Below are positions 39,622-51,815 of a DNA stretch of 64,000 nucleotides, piece by piece (position 1 is the first letter of the stretch; every line of letters begins with the position of its first letter). A model generated the notes under the pieces. That model saw only the letters and a program-made list of their open reading frames with translations. It did not search any database and was not told the origin of the DNA. The DNA comes from Progne subis subis (Eukaryota; Chordata; Aves; Passeriformes; Hirundinidae). The position numbers and the translations under genes were made by a program. The stretch covers positions 1,875,547 through 1,939,546 of the forward strand of contig JAKJHU010000106.1 of the NCBI GenBank assembly GCA_022316685.1, written 5' to 3'.

Positions 39622-41944
39622 GGGGGATGGTTTAGCTCAGGTAACAGGTAACAAAAGAGAACACAAATTGTGGGTTTCAGTTGCAGATCTTGGAAATGGT
39701 GTGTAAAGCATTTGAGTTCCTTCTCCAGGAGCTGTTAAAGCACATATTTTGAGTTGGAGCTTTCCAAAGAACTTTCTGAGCTGTGTAACTCCTCCAACTT
39801 CATCATAGGTGACTGTGTTGGGTGTCCTGCCAGGTTGCCAGATTTACCTGTCAGACACACAGTTCCTTAAATGCAGATTTGGGTGGTGGCTGAACGAGGC
39901 TTTCCTAGACCACACTTCAGGTTCTGTCTTTCAGATTCTGTCAAAGTGTGATCAGCTATGTCTGAGACACTGAGATCTCATTCTAAATTTGTACACAGGC
40001 ACTTAGGTTAATGCCTTGATTTTTAGAGCATATTGAGCCACATACACTTTGCAACAACTCTGGTGGCTTAGGGCAGGTTAACTCTTTAGGCATGAGAGCT
40101 GATGTGCACAGCAGGGCTGCACATCGCTGTGTTGTGGGCTCGAATAAACTTCAATGGGATGTGCACACACAGGCACTGAACAGCATTAAATAGGCACCCT
40201 CAGGTCCTTAGGGAAACAGTCTATTCATCATACTGGCACCAGCTACTTACTTTACATTAATTTATTATGCTTTGAAATGTTTGGTGTATATTTTATATGG
40301 TACTGTATCATGCATTTGGTATTTATTATATGGCATTTTATTCAAAATATATTATGCTTAAAAATAAAATATGTGAATTTCATTGATGGGGAAAAGAATC
40401 ATGATAATACATTTCAGACTTCTTTTTGCATAGTCAAATAGTACATCTCATTTTAGTTTAAAACAAAAGTAAAATCCTTTCCTGCCTCCAGAAGATGGCC
40501 AACAAATAGGATGATTTAAAAGATATTTGACTATAAATGTAGCCAGTAACTGACTGATTGTTTTGGAGTATGAAGTCTATCACACAGTCCTATGAAACAA
40601 GAGTAGTTTGGGGAGAGGAGAAAGAATCCTGCCGTATACTTGTTAAGACCATCTTTAAGCACAAAGGTAGAAGTAGTGTTAAGGTTGCCAGCAGAGTCCT
40701 TGACCTCTCCAGGAATGCTGATCCAGAGTTTCCTTGGACACTGAGTTGTGGCAAAATCACTTGGGTTGTGACTCTGTTTGATCCAGTAGATCAGTGAGTC
40801 TCTAAATTCTGTAGACTGTAAGGGCATCCACTGTATGCTTGGTCTTTAGATAGTCTTCAGTTTTCTTTGCCAAAAATTTGCAAAGCCTAGAGAACAAATA
40901 TGGAAATTATAAATACAAGAGTGCAGATACAAAGGGTTTCAATTATTTTATGTATAGGAGTAGTGAAATACGAGCAACTGGGTACAGAAATACAGGATTT
41001 ATGAAGTATGACCTTTGAAAAAAATTGAGGTCTTCTTTCAGGCTTAACATTATGCAGCTAAAGATTAAATGACCTCAGTTTTCTTTGCTTTCTATGGATT
41101 AGGAATAAATATTTTTCTCTTCCCTTCCAATGGGTAAAAATAAAGATAAGACAGTTCTGTTCTTCTCATCTAAACTAGGAAATTTTGAGAAGAAAACTGC
41201 AAGTAGTGAAGTGTGTTATCATGGATAACAAAACTGCAATAAAAACTGCTGTGTACCCTTTTCAGAGAGGGTGTTCAGTCCAGGCCATTCTGATTAGACA
41301 CTGAGATACACGTATTCCACAGTGTTGGAGGTTAAGGTGCATACATGACTCAGGAATGGTGAACCCTGGCAAATCATCCATCAAGTGATGTTGAGACTCT
41401 GTCAGGCAAAACAGACTCAAGTAACTTTTTTCTTCTTATTATTATAATCCATCATTTCTTATATCATGTGGCACTCTTATATTGACAGACATTCTTGTAA
41501 CTTTTTTCCCTTTGTATTTCTTTGGAGAACAAAAGCTGAACACTGGATAACTGGGGCCATTTCCACATGCTCTTTGCAGAGCTGGTGAGAGACGCACAAA
41601 GTCAGGAAATGCCATGAATGAAATGTCATTATTCAAAGAACCCAGCCTTGCTTCTGCTAAAAACTCAATGGAATTTTCCCCTGGAAATCAGTGGAAGCAG
41701 CATTAGTGCCCATGTCTGCAGCCCAATCAATTGTTATTAGCAGAGGCTGCCAGGGCTGCGGGTACAGACTGCAAGGTGTTAAGCATCAGCTGCTGATCAC
41801 CTCTCCCATGCTGGTGCATAGATATTTCCTGATTCTGCTGTGAACTGCTGAAGTCTATAGATCAATAAAATTTGAAGACAGGAAGGGCAAGGGTCAGGCC
41901 AACTCTATCAGGTTCATACAGGTTAGGAAAAAGAATGTGAGGCT

Positions 41945-42237
41945 GCAGTCTAGGGCAGCTGAGGGAGCTGAGTTGTTTAGTCTGGAGAAAAGGAGGCTGT
42001 AGACAGGTGCGAGTTGGTCTCTTCTTCCAGGTAATAAATTTCTTCACTGAAAGGGTGGTCAAGCATTGGAACAAGCTGCCTGAGAAAGTGGTGGAGTCAT
42101 CACCCCTGGAAGTGTTCAAAACACGTGTGAATGTGGTGCTCAGGGACGTGGTTCAGTGTTGAGGGTGACAGTGCTGGGTTAATGGTTGGACCCTTACTGG
42201 TCTTTTCCAGCCTTAATAATTCTGTGGTTCAGTGATG
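41945..42237 (+). mobile_element. CR1 LINE 3' fragment with internal deletion
   Basis: Sense-strand CR1 blocks appear in order: GCAGCTGAGGGAGCTGAG, TTTAGTCTGGAGAAAAGGAGG, TTTCTTCACTGAAAGGGTGG, TCAAGCATTGGAACAAGCTG, TGGTGGAGTCATCACCCCTG, GCTGGGTTAATGGTTGGAC. The tail is an AATTCTGTGGTTCAGTGATG-type repeat ending near 42237. Relative to the usual CR1 3' region the part between GGAGGCTG and TTTCTTCACTG is mostly missing. It lies in the same orientation as ST6GALNAC5 in intron 2. There is no intact ORF. Confidence 0.92.
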
Positions 42238-43115
42238 AGGGACACTCAACCTTTGTCTTCCCCTTTCTGAAACTAGCACTGAGCTCAAGTCCCAGCAGTT
42301 CCCTGAAAGGCCAGGACTTCTTGCATAAACCACTGACCTTGATTATCTTTGTGAACTGGCGCTGTCTTCCAGTTAATAGAACTTCATAATTAGTGAACTA
42401 AGAGGGATAAAATAAAGTTATATATTTTGCTGCTGGTTAGATATTAATGTGAGTCCTGAATGCCTTTTAAATATGTTACTCTGAAACGGAGGAAATGGAG
42501 AAAAGCTCTTGTATGTATTAAAAAGCCTAAGAAAACAAACAAAATAGCATTTGGCTGATGAGATTTAAGGATGTGTCACATGACTTGAAACCAGAGATAT
42601 GGATACAGAAACTGTTTATAAGTACAAAACTGCAGGGCTTTTGTATACCTTTGTATGCTCTTTTTGAGGAGATTTACTATTTTAAATAAAAATCCTGTTT
42701 GTAAATATTACTACACTGTAAATTATTTTGGGGTTTGACCCGTAGCTGACAATGAAAGAGAAATTCAAATAGCAAAGTATTTCTGGAACTGGACTGTATT
42801 ATTATTGTTCCTTATTGAGAGTTAGAGCAGCTCCCTGCCATCTCTAAATTTATTCTCTCCTTTTGATAATATCATTTGCAATGGTAAACAAAGTAGTTCA
42901 ATTCTGTACTGTTTCCTGCTGTGTATACTAATGGCTCAGGGAGAAGCTGGTGTGAAGCCATTTTTTGACACTTCACGATATCTGCCCACTTGAACACTCC
43001 TGTATAATATTTTACAAGTATGAAATACACTTAGTGTAAAATAGAACCAGGCTAATTAGTCCCATTTTGGAATCTTTAGATTAAAACCCCAGCCCTTCAA
43101 GTGAATCTCCCTGTG

Positions 43116-43162
43116 TCTGGATGTGCCTCAGTCTCAGCTACAGGTTTCTGGATGTGCCTCAG
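43116..43162 (+). repeat. Tandem duplication, 31-bp period
   Basis: TCTGGATGTGCCTCAG is found at 43116-43131 and again at 43147-43162. The bases between the copies are less alike, so the duplication is partly diverged or includes an insertion. Confidence 0.85.
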
Positions 43163-44247
43163 GATTCAGCCAAGAAAACTCAGGCTCCTCATCATGAGGT
43201 GTTACAGTCTTCCCATGCTAGAGCATATGGTTGATAACTTTGTCACAGGCATTAGCAGCATGTTTCAAATGCGGGTGAGAGCTCCACGTTTCTTTACCTT
43301 TGCTCAAACTCCCACTTCTAAAAACTCAACTTTGGTTCCTACAAAGGCTGTTGAGGAATAGTGAAGATATAAAACATGCTATCAGCTCCATCATCTGACC
43401 ACAAATTCAAGAGCCTCAGGAGGGCTTTTTCCTATGTTAAGCATTTTTCTAAACACTGTGGGCATATTCTTCTAGAACACCTCCCATGGTGCTTTGTTTT
43501 AAAAGCATTTAAGATAGCCAAATTATCATTTGGCTTTAGTGAGTGATATTTGTCAGTTTGTTTGCTTTCTTAATAGGACAGTATGTGAGAAATTGTTTAT
43601 GGCCATGTGAGAAGTGAACTGCTATGAACAGACCTTTCTGTTGTTCCTGGCAATGGACTAGTTGGTTTTGGGAGGAAAGCCAACCGGACTCAGAGAATAA
43701 GATGTGTATTTATGTTAACTTTACTCCTTTAAGCCTTCTTGCAGAGCAGGCTCTGAGGTGCCAGGTGCTTTCAAACAGAGGTCAAGGAGACACTCCCATT
43801 CTGTTGATGATTGTTGCCTCACCATGATGGACCTCGCACCTGCAGAGCCCTTGCTTGAGTGCTTTGAGGCCTTAGGGTAACAAATGGATCAGTGTTATGG
43901 CTTTCCTTTCAAAGATGAAATTCCACGCGGTAATTTCCCTATAAACCAGGCAGCCTATGGGTTTAGAGTGATCCACAGGGATGCTTCTTAGACTGAAAGG
44001 CAGCTGTTTGCTGGAGGGACTCTCTCTTTCCTAGCCAATGGCTGTCCAGGAGGATCCTGGCACCTGATGCAGAGGTACAGCCAGGCTAGTTAATGTAAGA
44101 CGTACTCAGTTCACATCTGTACCCACGCTTGCTTGACCTGCTGTATGTCTGCTGTGGTTGTTTGATGGAAGATAACAAACTCTTATTAGTTTTAAGGGGC
44201 TGACTTACAGCCATGAAATGGCACAGAGACTGAAGTTAGATGTTCTG

Positions 44248-45244
44248 TTGGGGTTGCATGGCAAGGTTTTAGTAGCGAGGTACTACAGGGGTGAAGCTCC
44301 TAAACACTTTCTGCTGTGCAACAGGGTCAAGATGGACTGGTCGCTGCCACATCAGAGACAGTGGCAGTGCCTCTGGGGTGACAGATTTCAGAAGGGGGGG
44401 AAAAGCCTGTGGAACAGCCTGCACTGGAGAGAGGAATGAGAGTACGAGAGAGAAGCTGCTGTGCAGACACCAAGGCAGTGAAGAAGGAGGGGAGGCGGTG
44501 CTCCAGGTGCCAGGACAGAGACTCCCCTGCAGCCCGTGGTGAGGCAGCTGTGCCCCTGCAGCCTTGGAGCAGAGATCCAATGCCAGATCAGGGGGATGTC
44601 TGAAGGAGGCTGTGACCCCGTGGGCATCCTGAGCTGGAGAAGGCTCCTGGCAGGACCTGTGGACCTGTGAAGATGGAGCCCACCCCGGAGCAGCTTTGTG
44701 TGGTAACCCACACTCGAGCAGCCTGTTCCTGAAGGACTGAGCCCCATGGAAGGGACCCACACTGGAACAGTTTGTGAAGAACTACAGCCTGTGGGAAGCA
44801 CTCATGTTGGAGAAGTTTCTGGAGGACTGTTTTCCATGAGAAATACCACATGCTGGAGCAGGGGAAGGACCCCTGCCCCTGAGGAGGAAGGAGCAGCAGA
44901 GCATGTGATGAACTGACTGCAGCCCTTATTCTCCATCTTCCTGTGTCACTGGGGAAGAGGAGGTAGAGAAAATCGTCAGTGAAGTTAACCTGGGAAGGAG
45001 GGATGAGTGAAGGTGCTTTAAGATTTAGCTTTATTTCCCATTATCCTGTTCTGATTTGATTGACAGCAAATTAAGCTCATTTCCCCAAGTCAAGTCTTTT
45101 TTGCCCGAGAAAGTAATTGGTGATCAATCTCTCCCTGTCTTTACCTCAGCCCAGGAGCCCTTTGTTCTATTTTCCCTGTCCTGCTGAGGGGGATGGAGCA
45201 ACTTTGGAGTGCACATGGTGTCCAGCCAGGGTCAAGCCACCACA
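44248..45244 (+). mobile_element. Solo LTR, ERVL-type, songbird family
   Basis: A GC-richer block of about 1 kb starting near GTTGCATGGCAAGGTTTTAG and ending GTCAAGCCACCACA. The middle holds many diverged copies of a CACTGGAGCAG / CCGTGG-type unit. The 3' part carries TTATTTCCCATTATCCTG, a CAAATTAAGCTCATTTCCCC stretch, TTTTTTGCCCGAGAAAGTAA and CCAGCCAGGGTCAAGCCAC. I recognise these as the hallmark of an ERVL-class LTR frequent in passerine genomes; the exact family name is not certain. No internal retroviral region flanks it, so it is a solo LTR. Frames of 60-163 codons inside it are by-products. Terminal bases and target-site duplication were not resolved. Confidence 0.82.
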
Positions 45245-47995
45245 GATATTTCCACTTTTGAGACAATTTCCCTACAAAGTTACATATCTAAACTGTTTAG
45301 ATTTGGGTCCAGGTGAAGCATCATAATCCTTGGAAAACTCTACACAGGGCATCACAACCAGTATTTTGCAAGCAGCTGATATGTTTTTTGTGGAATGATT
45401 CAGTGATGTTAATTTTTATTTTACCTTGTGCAGCATATTTAACTGTGAAAGTAGCATGCATTCTTTGGTATTTAATCCAGTGATATATGTGAAATTACCA
45501 CTTTTGAAGGTGTGAGTGAGGAGACACCAGATTCCATATTCTCTCATGGGTAAAGCTTATGGGAAGATTCATCGGTTGTGTCAGTACAGATTTGTCTTTC
45601 AGAATGGTCCATCTTCTTACTTGCAATAAAAGTGAGCCTATGGATGGGGTGGGACACAGATGGGATTTGTAATTCACCTGTAGTGAAATTGTGATATATG
45701 GTGGATTTGGTTTAACAAAAGGAATCGTTTGTGCTTTGAAGCCTTATGATGACAATATAAATCAGCTTTTAGCTACATTGTAGCTGTGTTTACTACAAAT
45801 TGTTTTTGAGACACCAGTGCTTAAGTGGAACTAGTGTAACATTTGTTGTAAAGTCAGAGAAACTTGCTCCTTGGTCTTCTTTCGGTAAAGGTTAAATCCT
45901 ATGCAGACACCTGCGTTGGGGAACAGTACTTTCAAAAATCCCAATTGCACTTCATATATCATCTCATTGTGACATTTTTTTGGTTAAAGTTCTTCTTCTT
46001 GTGCATTATTTTTTCACCTCAGTGCAGTCTGTTGCTGTGCATTCAAATGAAATACACTGTTAAGATGAATAATATTTGAAAGCCTCTAGAGTCCAGTGAG
46101 ACACATTTTCTCTTTTAGTAGTAGATAGTGATAGCATAAGTCTCTAATCTCATTAGTTTATAAAAAAACACCCCATAACACTTGTCTGCTTTAAAAAAGC
46201 AGAAGGTAGAGATATGATTAAGTTGTTAAGAATTGTAAGGAAAATGTTTCTTGTGCAGAAAAAATACACTTACTTATACTAGTTCAGTTTTAATGTTTTG
46301 TGAGACAAGGGGGAGAGTCTTTGATTCTGAAGTTAATATGCTCATGTCCTGCATGAAAAAACTTAGTATTTACATTAGTATGTTTGTGGCAGAACTACAA
46401 AATGGCATGTTGATATCTTTTCTATTTATAATTTACCTTTCTGTCAATATTCTTTTTCTTGTTTATCTTATCACCCTGAATGAGAAGAGCTAGCAACATT
46501 GGTTTTGTTTATGATTATTCTCACGTGTGTTTTGTTATTCTTGGCAATTAGAGAATCTGTCAGCTCTTCATAGACATGTTTAGTGAGTAACATTATTATT
46601 TCATTCAAGGCTTTAATTTGATCAAAATTCATTTATTTGACAAATTGTTATAATTATCTGGGCTTGTGTTAGAAGATTAAGCATATGCTATAGAATCTAA
46701 ATTCCAGGTTTTCAGTGTTTGATAAAAAGATAAAACATTAAGTTTGATCGGGGACAGGCAAGAAGCAAGTGGTAAGAAAATAGTCATCAGATGAACTCTC
46801 CATGTATTTGTCATTCACCTAAGCAATTCTCTCCTTGTTTGTAGGTCCATCCTATGCTTCTGGATGTCACAAGTCTCTTACTCCTTTGTGCTATTCTTAA
46901 ACGTAAATGTCAACTGAAATTTGGTTCTCAGGCTGTTTTGTTGAAAACATGGAAAAAGGCTAAAAGGTCGATCATATTTATCTTAATTCAAATTATTTTC
47001 AGCAATTGTATTTTCACTCCTCATTGATTCTAATGAGACATAATATAAGTGCTCAAAAATCAATATAAAATATAAAATACTATTTATAGCATTATGAGTT
47101 AAAAAAGAGAAATGCCCATTAGTATTAATGTGGTTTTTGTATGTATTTTATTGGCAGTGCAGTATAATTTATCAGCTATGGTACACTGAATCCCATTGAA
47201 ATCAACGAGAAGTAGATACGTGACTATTCACTGTGCTCACTTACTATAATGTTTTGGTTATTTAGAGCTACTGAGTGTTTTTTGCCAATATTCTGGCCTT
47301 TTTCTCCACCTCCTGGGAGGGGGTTCTCTGAAATTCAGTGTTTTTCCAAACTATCCACTCAGCACATCCTTCAGTAGTGCTTCCTTTGGCTGTGTCTTTT
47401 GGAATGTTAATCACTAGTACTTCCTTAGGGTTATCTTGGTTTTCATCCTGAATGTCAGGTAGCCTGATGTGGTGAACACACATTAGGCATTCCAAGTAAG
47501 TCGACAGAACTTTGATCTTGTACTTGATTAGAATTTATTAAATGAAAATGTCTTGCATTAGATTCTGATGTCCTGGAGTCAGTACTAAATTCATCACTAA
47601 CTTCTGTGGTGCATCTTGAGTAATAAATACTCACATATATTCTGTGATTCTGTTGTTATTGAGGGGGGAAAAATATTTACTTTGGGACCTACAGTCTCTT
47701 GTCTCAAGCAAGCTAGGAGATAGCTGGCTTTTTTGCTTTGTTTCCCAAGAACCTCCAGTTCTTTAGAACTGAAAGCTATAGTCCTGCTAGCATATAGGCT
47801 GTTGAGCTGTTGTAATAGTTGTAGTTGTATCAGTGTTTTGTTTAGTAACGTATGTGACAGTCATGAGAGGTTGTACTGTAGTTCTGCAGTCCTAAAACCA
47901 AAGGATTCTAAAGACCTAAGTTGCTCGAGGGAGCTTAAGGGACTGATACCTGTGGTAGAATGCCTTTATACTGGAGAGATATATGCAGGCTGATG

Positions 47996-48075
47996 GAATT
48001 GTAGAATAATTTAGGCTGGAAAAGTCCTCTAAGATCATCAAATCCCACTGTTAATCCAGCATTGCCAAGTCCATG
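47996..48075 (-). mobile_element. CR1 LINE 3'-terminal fragment
   Basis: About 80 bp matching the reverse complement of a CR1 3' terminus: TTTAGGCTGGAAAAGTCCTC, AAGATCATCAAATCCCACTG, TTAATCCAGCATTGCCAAGT. It is antisense to ST6GALNAC5 and heavily 5'-truncated, and it abuts the TG/CA microsatellite that starts near 48077. Confidence 0.88.
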
Positions 48076-48076
48076 G

Positions 48077-48134
48077 ATGTGTATGTGTACATACATACAC
48101 ATATATGTATATGTGTGTGTGTGTGTGTTTGTGT
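48077..48134 (+). repeat. Mixed (TG)n/(CATA)n microsatellite
   Basis: Alternating purine-pyrimidine sequence of TGTA, CATA, TATG and (TG)n units immediately after the CR1 fragment. It can adopt hairpin or Z-DNA forms. Confidence 0.9.
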
Positions 48135-48564
48135 AGTGAGATCATAGACATGCACACTGGAAACCTGGAATATGAGAAAAACTGAAATACAGAGGAACTT
48201 TTTTCATGATTCTTAACACTTGAATTAGAAATTTGACTTGTTCATACACCATCTACTTGCATCATTTAAGCTGAACTGATTAAACACCTGTCTGCCATCC
48301 TATAAATTCATTAGCTCAAGCTCTGTCTTTTTGGAATCATAAAAAAGTGTTTTGAGCTTTGTAGCTTTCCTTCTTTTTTGGAGTAAAATTCTATGGGTTT
48401 TTTAAAAATTGTTTTTAAGATTCTAGTTTAAGTTCAACTTAAGTTCTGCTGGTTTTGTGCTGTAGAAGACTGTGACTGAAATATTCCTCCCTGAAGCAGT
48501 AATTTAAAAGTCAGAGCAGCAGCAGTGGCAGCAGCCTTCTGTGCTTTTCATCCTGCCAGGTGCT

Positions 48565-48672
48565 GTGTCTGCAGTTCACCCTGCAGTTGTCCTGCGTGGG
48601 GTTTGTGTTGTGTGGGGTTCACCCTGTGTGGGGTTTGTCCTTCAGTGGAGTTCATCCTGTGTGGAGTTACGC
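48565..48672 (+). repeat. Degenerate minisatellite, about 16-bp unit
   Basis: About six imperfect copies of a TGTGTGGGGTTCACCC-like unit: TGCGTGGGGTTTGTGT, then TGTGTGGGGTTCACCC, then TGTGTGGGGTTTGTCC, then diverged TTCAGTGGAGTTCATCC and TGTGTGGAGTTACG. The repeat makes gapless frames on both strands that should not be taken as genes. Confidence 0.8.
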
Positions 48673-50445
48673 TCCAGCCCCGTCCCTCGGGAGGTTTCTC
48701 TGCTGTGAGCACCTCGTGCTGTATTATCTGGTTTGGTTGTCTGGTAGCTGGAATGAGCTTTTGATCGCTGTCCTGTTGTAACCAGGTTTTGATGTCGGGA
48801 AGAAAGCTGATGAATGCTTTTTTCTGTTCCTGTCTGAGGAGGTGTGTTTGAAGGACCATGAATTGTGTTCCCACTTACTGAAGAAATTCTCTTTAAAAAT
48901 TATCTCATGTCAGTATCCATTATATTTTCTAGTACTCTCTTTGAGACTTCTGGATTTTGTCCATAAACACTACTCCTCACGAAATTTCACGTTTTCTTGC
49001 CTTTAGCCCTGCCTTCTTTTTTGCTTTCTACTTTCTACCTCCTGCTTGTTTAGGTAATCGTGTTTCATGTTTTGTTTTACTTCTGCCTTTCAGTGCTCCC
49101 AGACTTCAGTTGTATCTTTGTGCTAAGTACACCTTGGAGGCTTATGGCACTAATCGGGGCTTATGATGCTTGTTTTGCCTATTACATAGAATAAGGATCA
49201 ATACCTCAGCTTGATGCTGCCTAAGACTTCCATGTCTTTAAACAGGAATTAGGTTTGAGCTCCGTAACTCTGACTAATGCTAGACATCACATCTGTATTC
49301 CAGCTACTGAGGACAGCTTTCTTGTTCAGGAGCAGATGGAGATTTGGAGGACTGTAGTTCTTTCATGACCACGGTCAAATTATCCGAAAACTCTGAACTC
49401 AAAAAAAGCCAGACCTCCCTGGAGTAAATCCAGCCAGGCATCCAGCCTGGAGCTGGGTGGAATTTCTTGATCCTATTTAATTACACAGGTCTATCTTTAA
49501 ATTGTATTTCTGTGGGTGCATTTATTTTGTCATAGAAAGTCTTAATCCTAAAAAAAAAAGAGGGGGTTTAAATTTAAGCATTGAACAGATCTGTGGTTAA
49601 TTACAAACTACGCTTCAATACAAATAATGTTAAATTTGATGCCATGTGCCCAAATTTTCATATTAGCTACTAATTTAAAGCTGTCCTATATGATCAGTTA
49701 TTTGCAGCTGTAAATATTCTTTGTTATTATGTATCAGGAGCTTTTATGGTTAGCTTGTTTGACTACAGTTGCAGATAATATTTTGACAACTATAAACATT
49801 TGGTTTTTCCTTTGTAGGTGATTTCCTTATTACGAATAGTCCAGGTTATAACAAAAGTTATTTTAGCTATTTAATGGATAAATTAATAGCCTGCACTTTA
49901 GCAATATTTTAATTGACATTCATAAATAATCTGTTGCAGAGAGGTAATCCCTTCGAGCATTGCTGTGTGTTGTCCTAAAATGAGGCTGAGTTTGGTGACT
50001 CTAGTTTGAGGAGAAATTAATGATATTGAGTATACAAAATTACTTTAATGCATAGACTTCCCTGTGTTTTGAAGATCAAAGGAAGCATAAACATGAAAAC
50101 AAACAGGATATATTTACTTATTTTGCTCTAAGATAAAGTGGAATCCCAAGTGAAATTAAATTTATTTTAATTATTGATTTAATGTCAACTTGCATGGCAA
50201 GAGTGTTTCTTCAGTTGTTCTTTAGTGAATAGAATTGATCTGAATGTATTTCATATAGTTCATACACTTTGTGTTTACCAGTGAGCCATGTTATAATAAT
50301 AGTGAGAGCATGAGTTTCTTTCATCATTCTCCCATAGTATTCTGTATATAAAGGGATCAACCTTAAAAGGTACTTTGATATCACTATATCTGGCTTCTTG
50401 TTGGGACAACCTACCAGAGAGCAAAAACATTTTAAAAAAGTCAAT

Positions 50446-50470
50446 GTTGTTTGTTTGTTTGTTTGTTTTT
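50446..50470 (+). repeat. (TTGT)n microsatellite
   Basis: About five to six TTGT units ending in a short T run within intron 2. Confidence 0.9.
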
Positions 50471-51389
50471 AATTGTAGATATTTCAAAACCAGACTTTTT
50501 ATATTTCACATGACATATTTTTTATATCTGTAATTTTTCTTTTAAAAAAGTGCATTTTAGGAAAACCAAGTAACCCTGATATTGAGATTGAAATGCAGTT
50601 TCTAGGAAGCTTAGGTTTTGCTTGTTTTTCTAATTTAACAATTTTCAAACCAGAAGCATTTTTGAAGCGTTTTCTTTGAAGAGAATCTATGTTCAAGTTG
50701 TGACCATCATCATCAGTATTTTGCTTTTCTTCAAGAGGAATTGGTTAATATGACTGGCTATGGTGGGGTTTTAGTTTGAGAGGTAAAGATGCGCCATTAA
50801 GAACTTGTATTCATTGTGCAAATCATTCATTGCCCTTCACAGTCCTGTCACAATGTTTTAAGCTTCACCATTAAATACAAATAACTGAATATTTTACTAC
50901 ACCTGTAAATATTTTGGGCCAGGACTCACCTAGCTCCTTCCAGACAGTTCTCCTTGACTCCTGCTGCCTTCATTGAATAATTTCAGGTTCTTAAATGAAA
51001 ATAAACTCCTGAAAACCCAAAACTTATTTTGTAGTCTGAAATGTTCTGTTATGAGCAAGCATCTGATGCAGTAATTCAAGTTCCAATGTTACAATATGTC
51101 AGGGGTTCAGTGAATAATCAGGGCAAGTCACATTTCTCTGTACTAACAAATTGGGTGTTTTCAAGTGTACCATATTTTCAACTTGATAAATGTTTAATGA
51201 TGACAGCATTTAATTATGTGTTCAAATTCCAAAGATTGTGTTTACCATGAATTATTTACTAGGGTGAAGATTTTTTTTTTTTTCCCCTCAGTATGGATTA
51301 CTTTAGGAAAAGGGATTTCAGAATTGATTTGATGCCTATTTAATACCTAACTGACTTTGTCTTTCTGATGCTTCATAAAACCTTTGATA

Positions 51390-51419
51390 GGGGGGTGGGG
51401 TGGAGGGGGCAGGAAGGGG
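51390..51419 (+). other. Potential G-quadruplex sequence
   Basis: Several G runs of four or more separated by one to four bases, starting GGGGGGTGGGGTGG, lie in otherwise AT-rich intron just upstream of a CR1 fragment. The pattern fits an intramolecular G-quadruplex on the coding strand of the host gene. Confidence 0.75.
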
Positions 51420-51452
51420 AATGTTTTGTCAAATATTTAATCTTTATTTCCA

Positions 51453-51545
51453 GATCACAGGATATTCTGAGTTGGAAGGGATCCCAAAGGATCATCAAGT
51501 CCAGCTCTTAAGTGAATGGCCCATACAAAAGTTGAACCCCACCCC
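51453..51545 (-). mobile_element. CR1 LINE 3'-terminal fragment
   Basis: Matches the reverse complement of a second CR1 3'-end type: GATCACAGGATATTCTGAGT, TTGGAAGGGATCCCAAAGG, ATCATCAAGTCCAGCTCTTA, AGTGAATGGCCCATAC. It differs in subfamily from the other three fragments and ends in a C/A-rich stretch. Antisense to ST6GALNAC5. Confidence 0.88.
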
Positions 51546-51757
51546 CATTTTCAGTTTCATATGTACCTTAAGATATGAAAACGCATTAATTTTTGTGCAT
51601 TTATGGGAAAAGTCTTTTTGAGAAGGATCAGAATGAAGGACAGTATCTTTTGGAAAAGAAATCAGTTGATATCCTCTGTAAGTTAGCATACACTTCCCGA
51701 ATCCTTCAATGTAGAGATTATAGAGTGAGATGTATCTATATCCATAGATAGATATAG

Positions 51758-51758
<1 letters not shown>

Positions 51759-51789
<31 letters not shown>

Positions 51790-51815
51790 TTATTTATTTA
51801 ATTAATTATTTATTT
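51759..51815 (+). repeat. (TG)14 followed by (TATT)n
   Basis: A dinucleotide run (51759-51787) runs straight into TATT/AATT tetranucleotide units, preceded by GATA-like units. A compound microsatellite likely to vary between individuals. Confidence 0.92.

Noticed and set aside
44269..44801. Open frames of 137-163 codons on the minus strand
   Set aside because: They lie inside the solo LTR and read its repeated units antisense; no retroviral or host domain.
48525..48874. Cys- and Gly-rich frames on both strands
   Set aside because: Produced by the 16-bp minisatellite; no sign of coding constraint.
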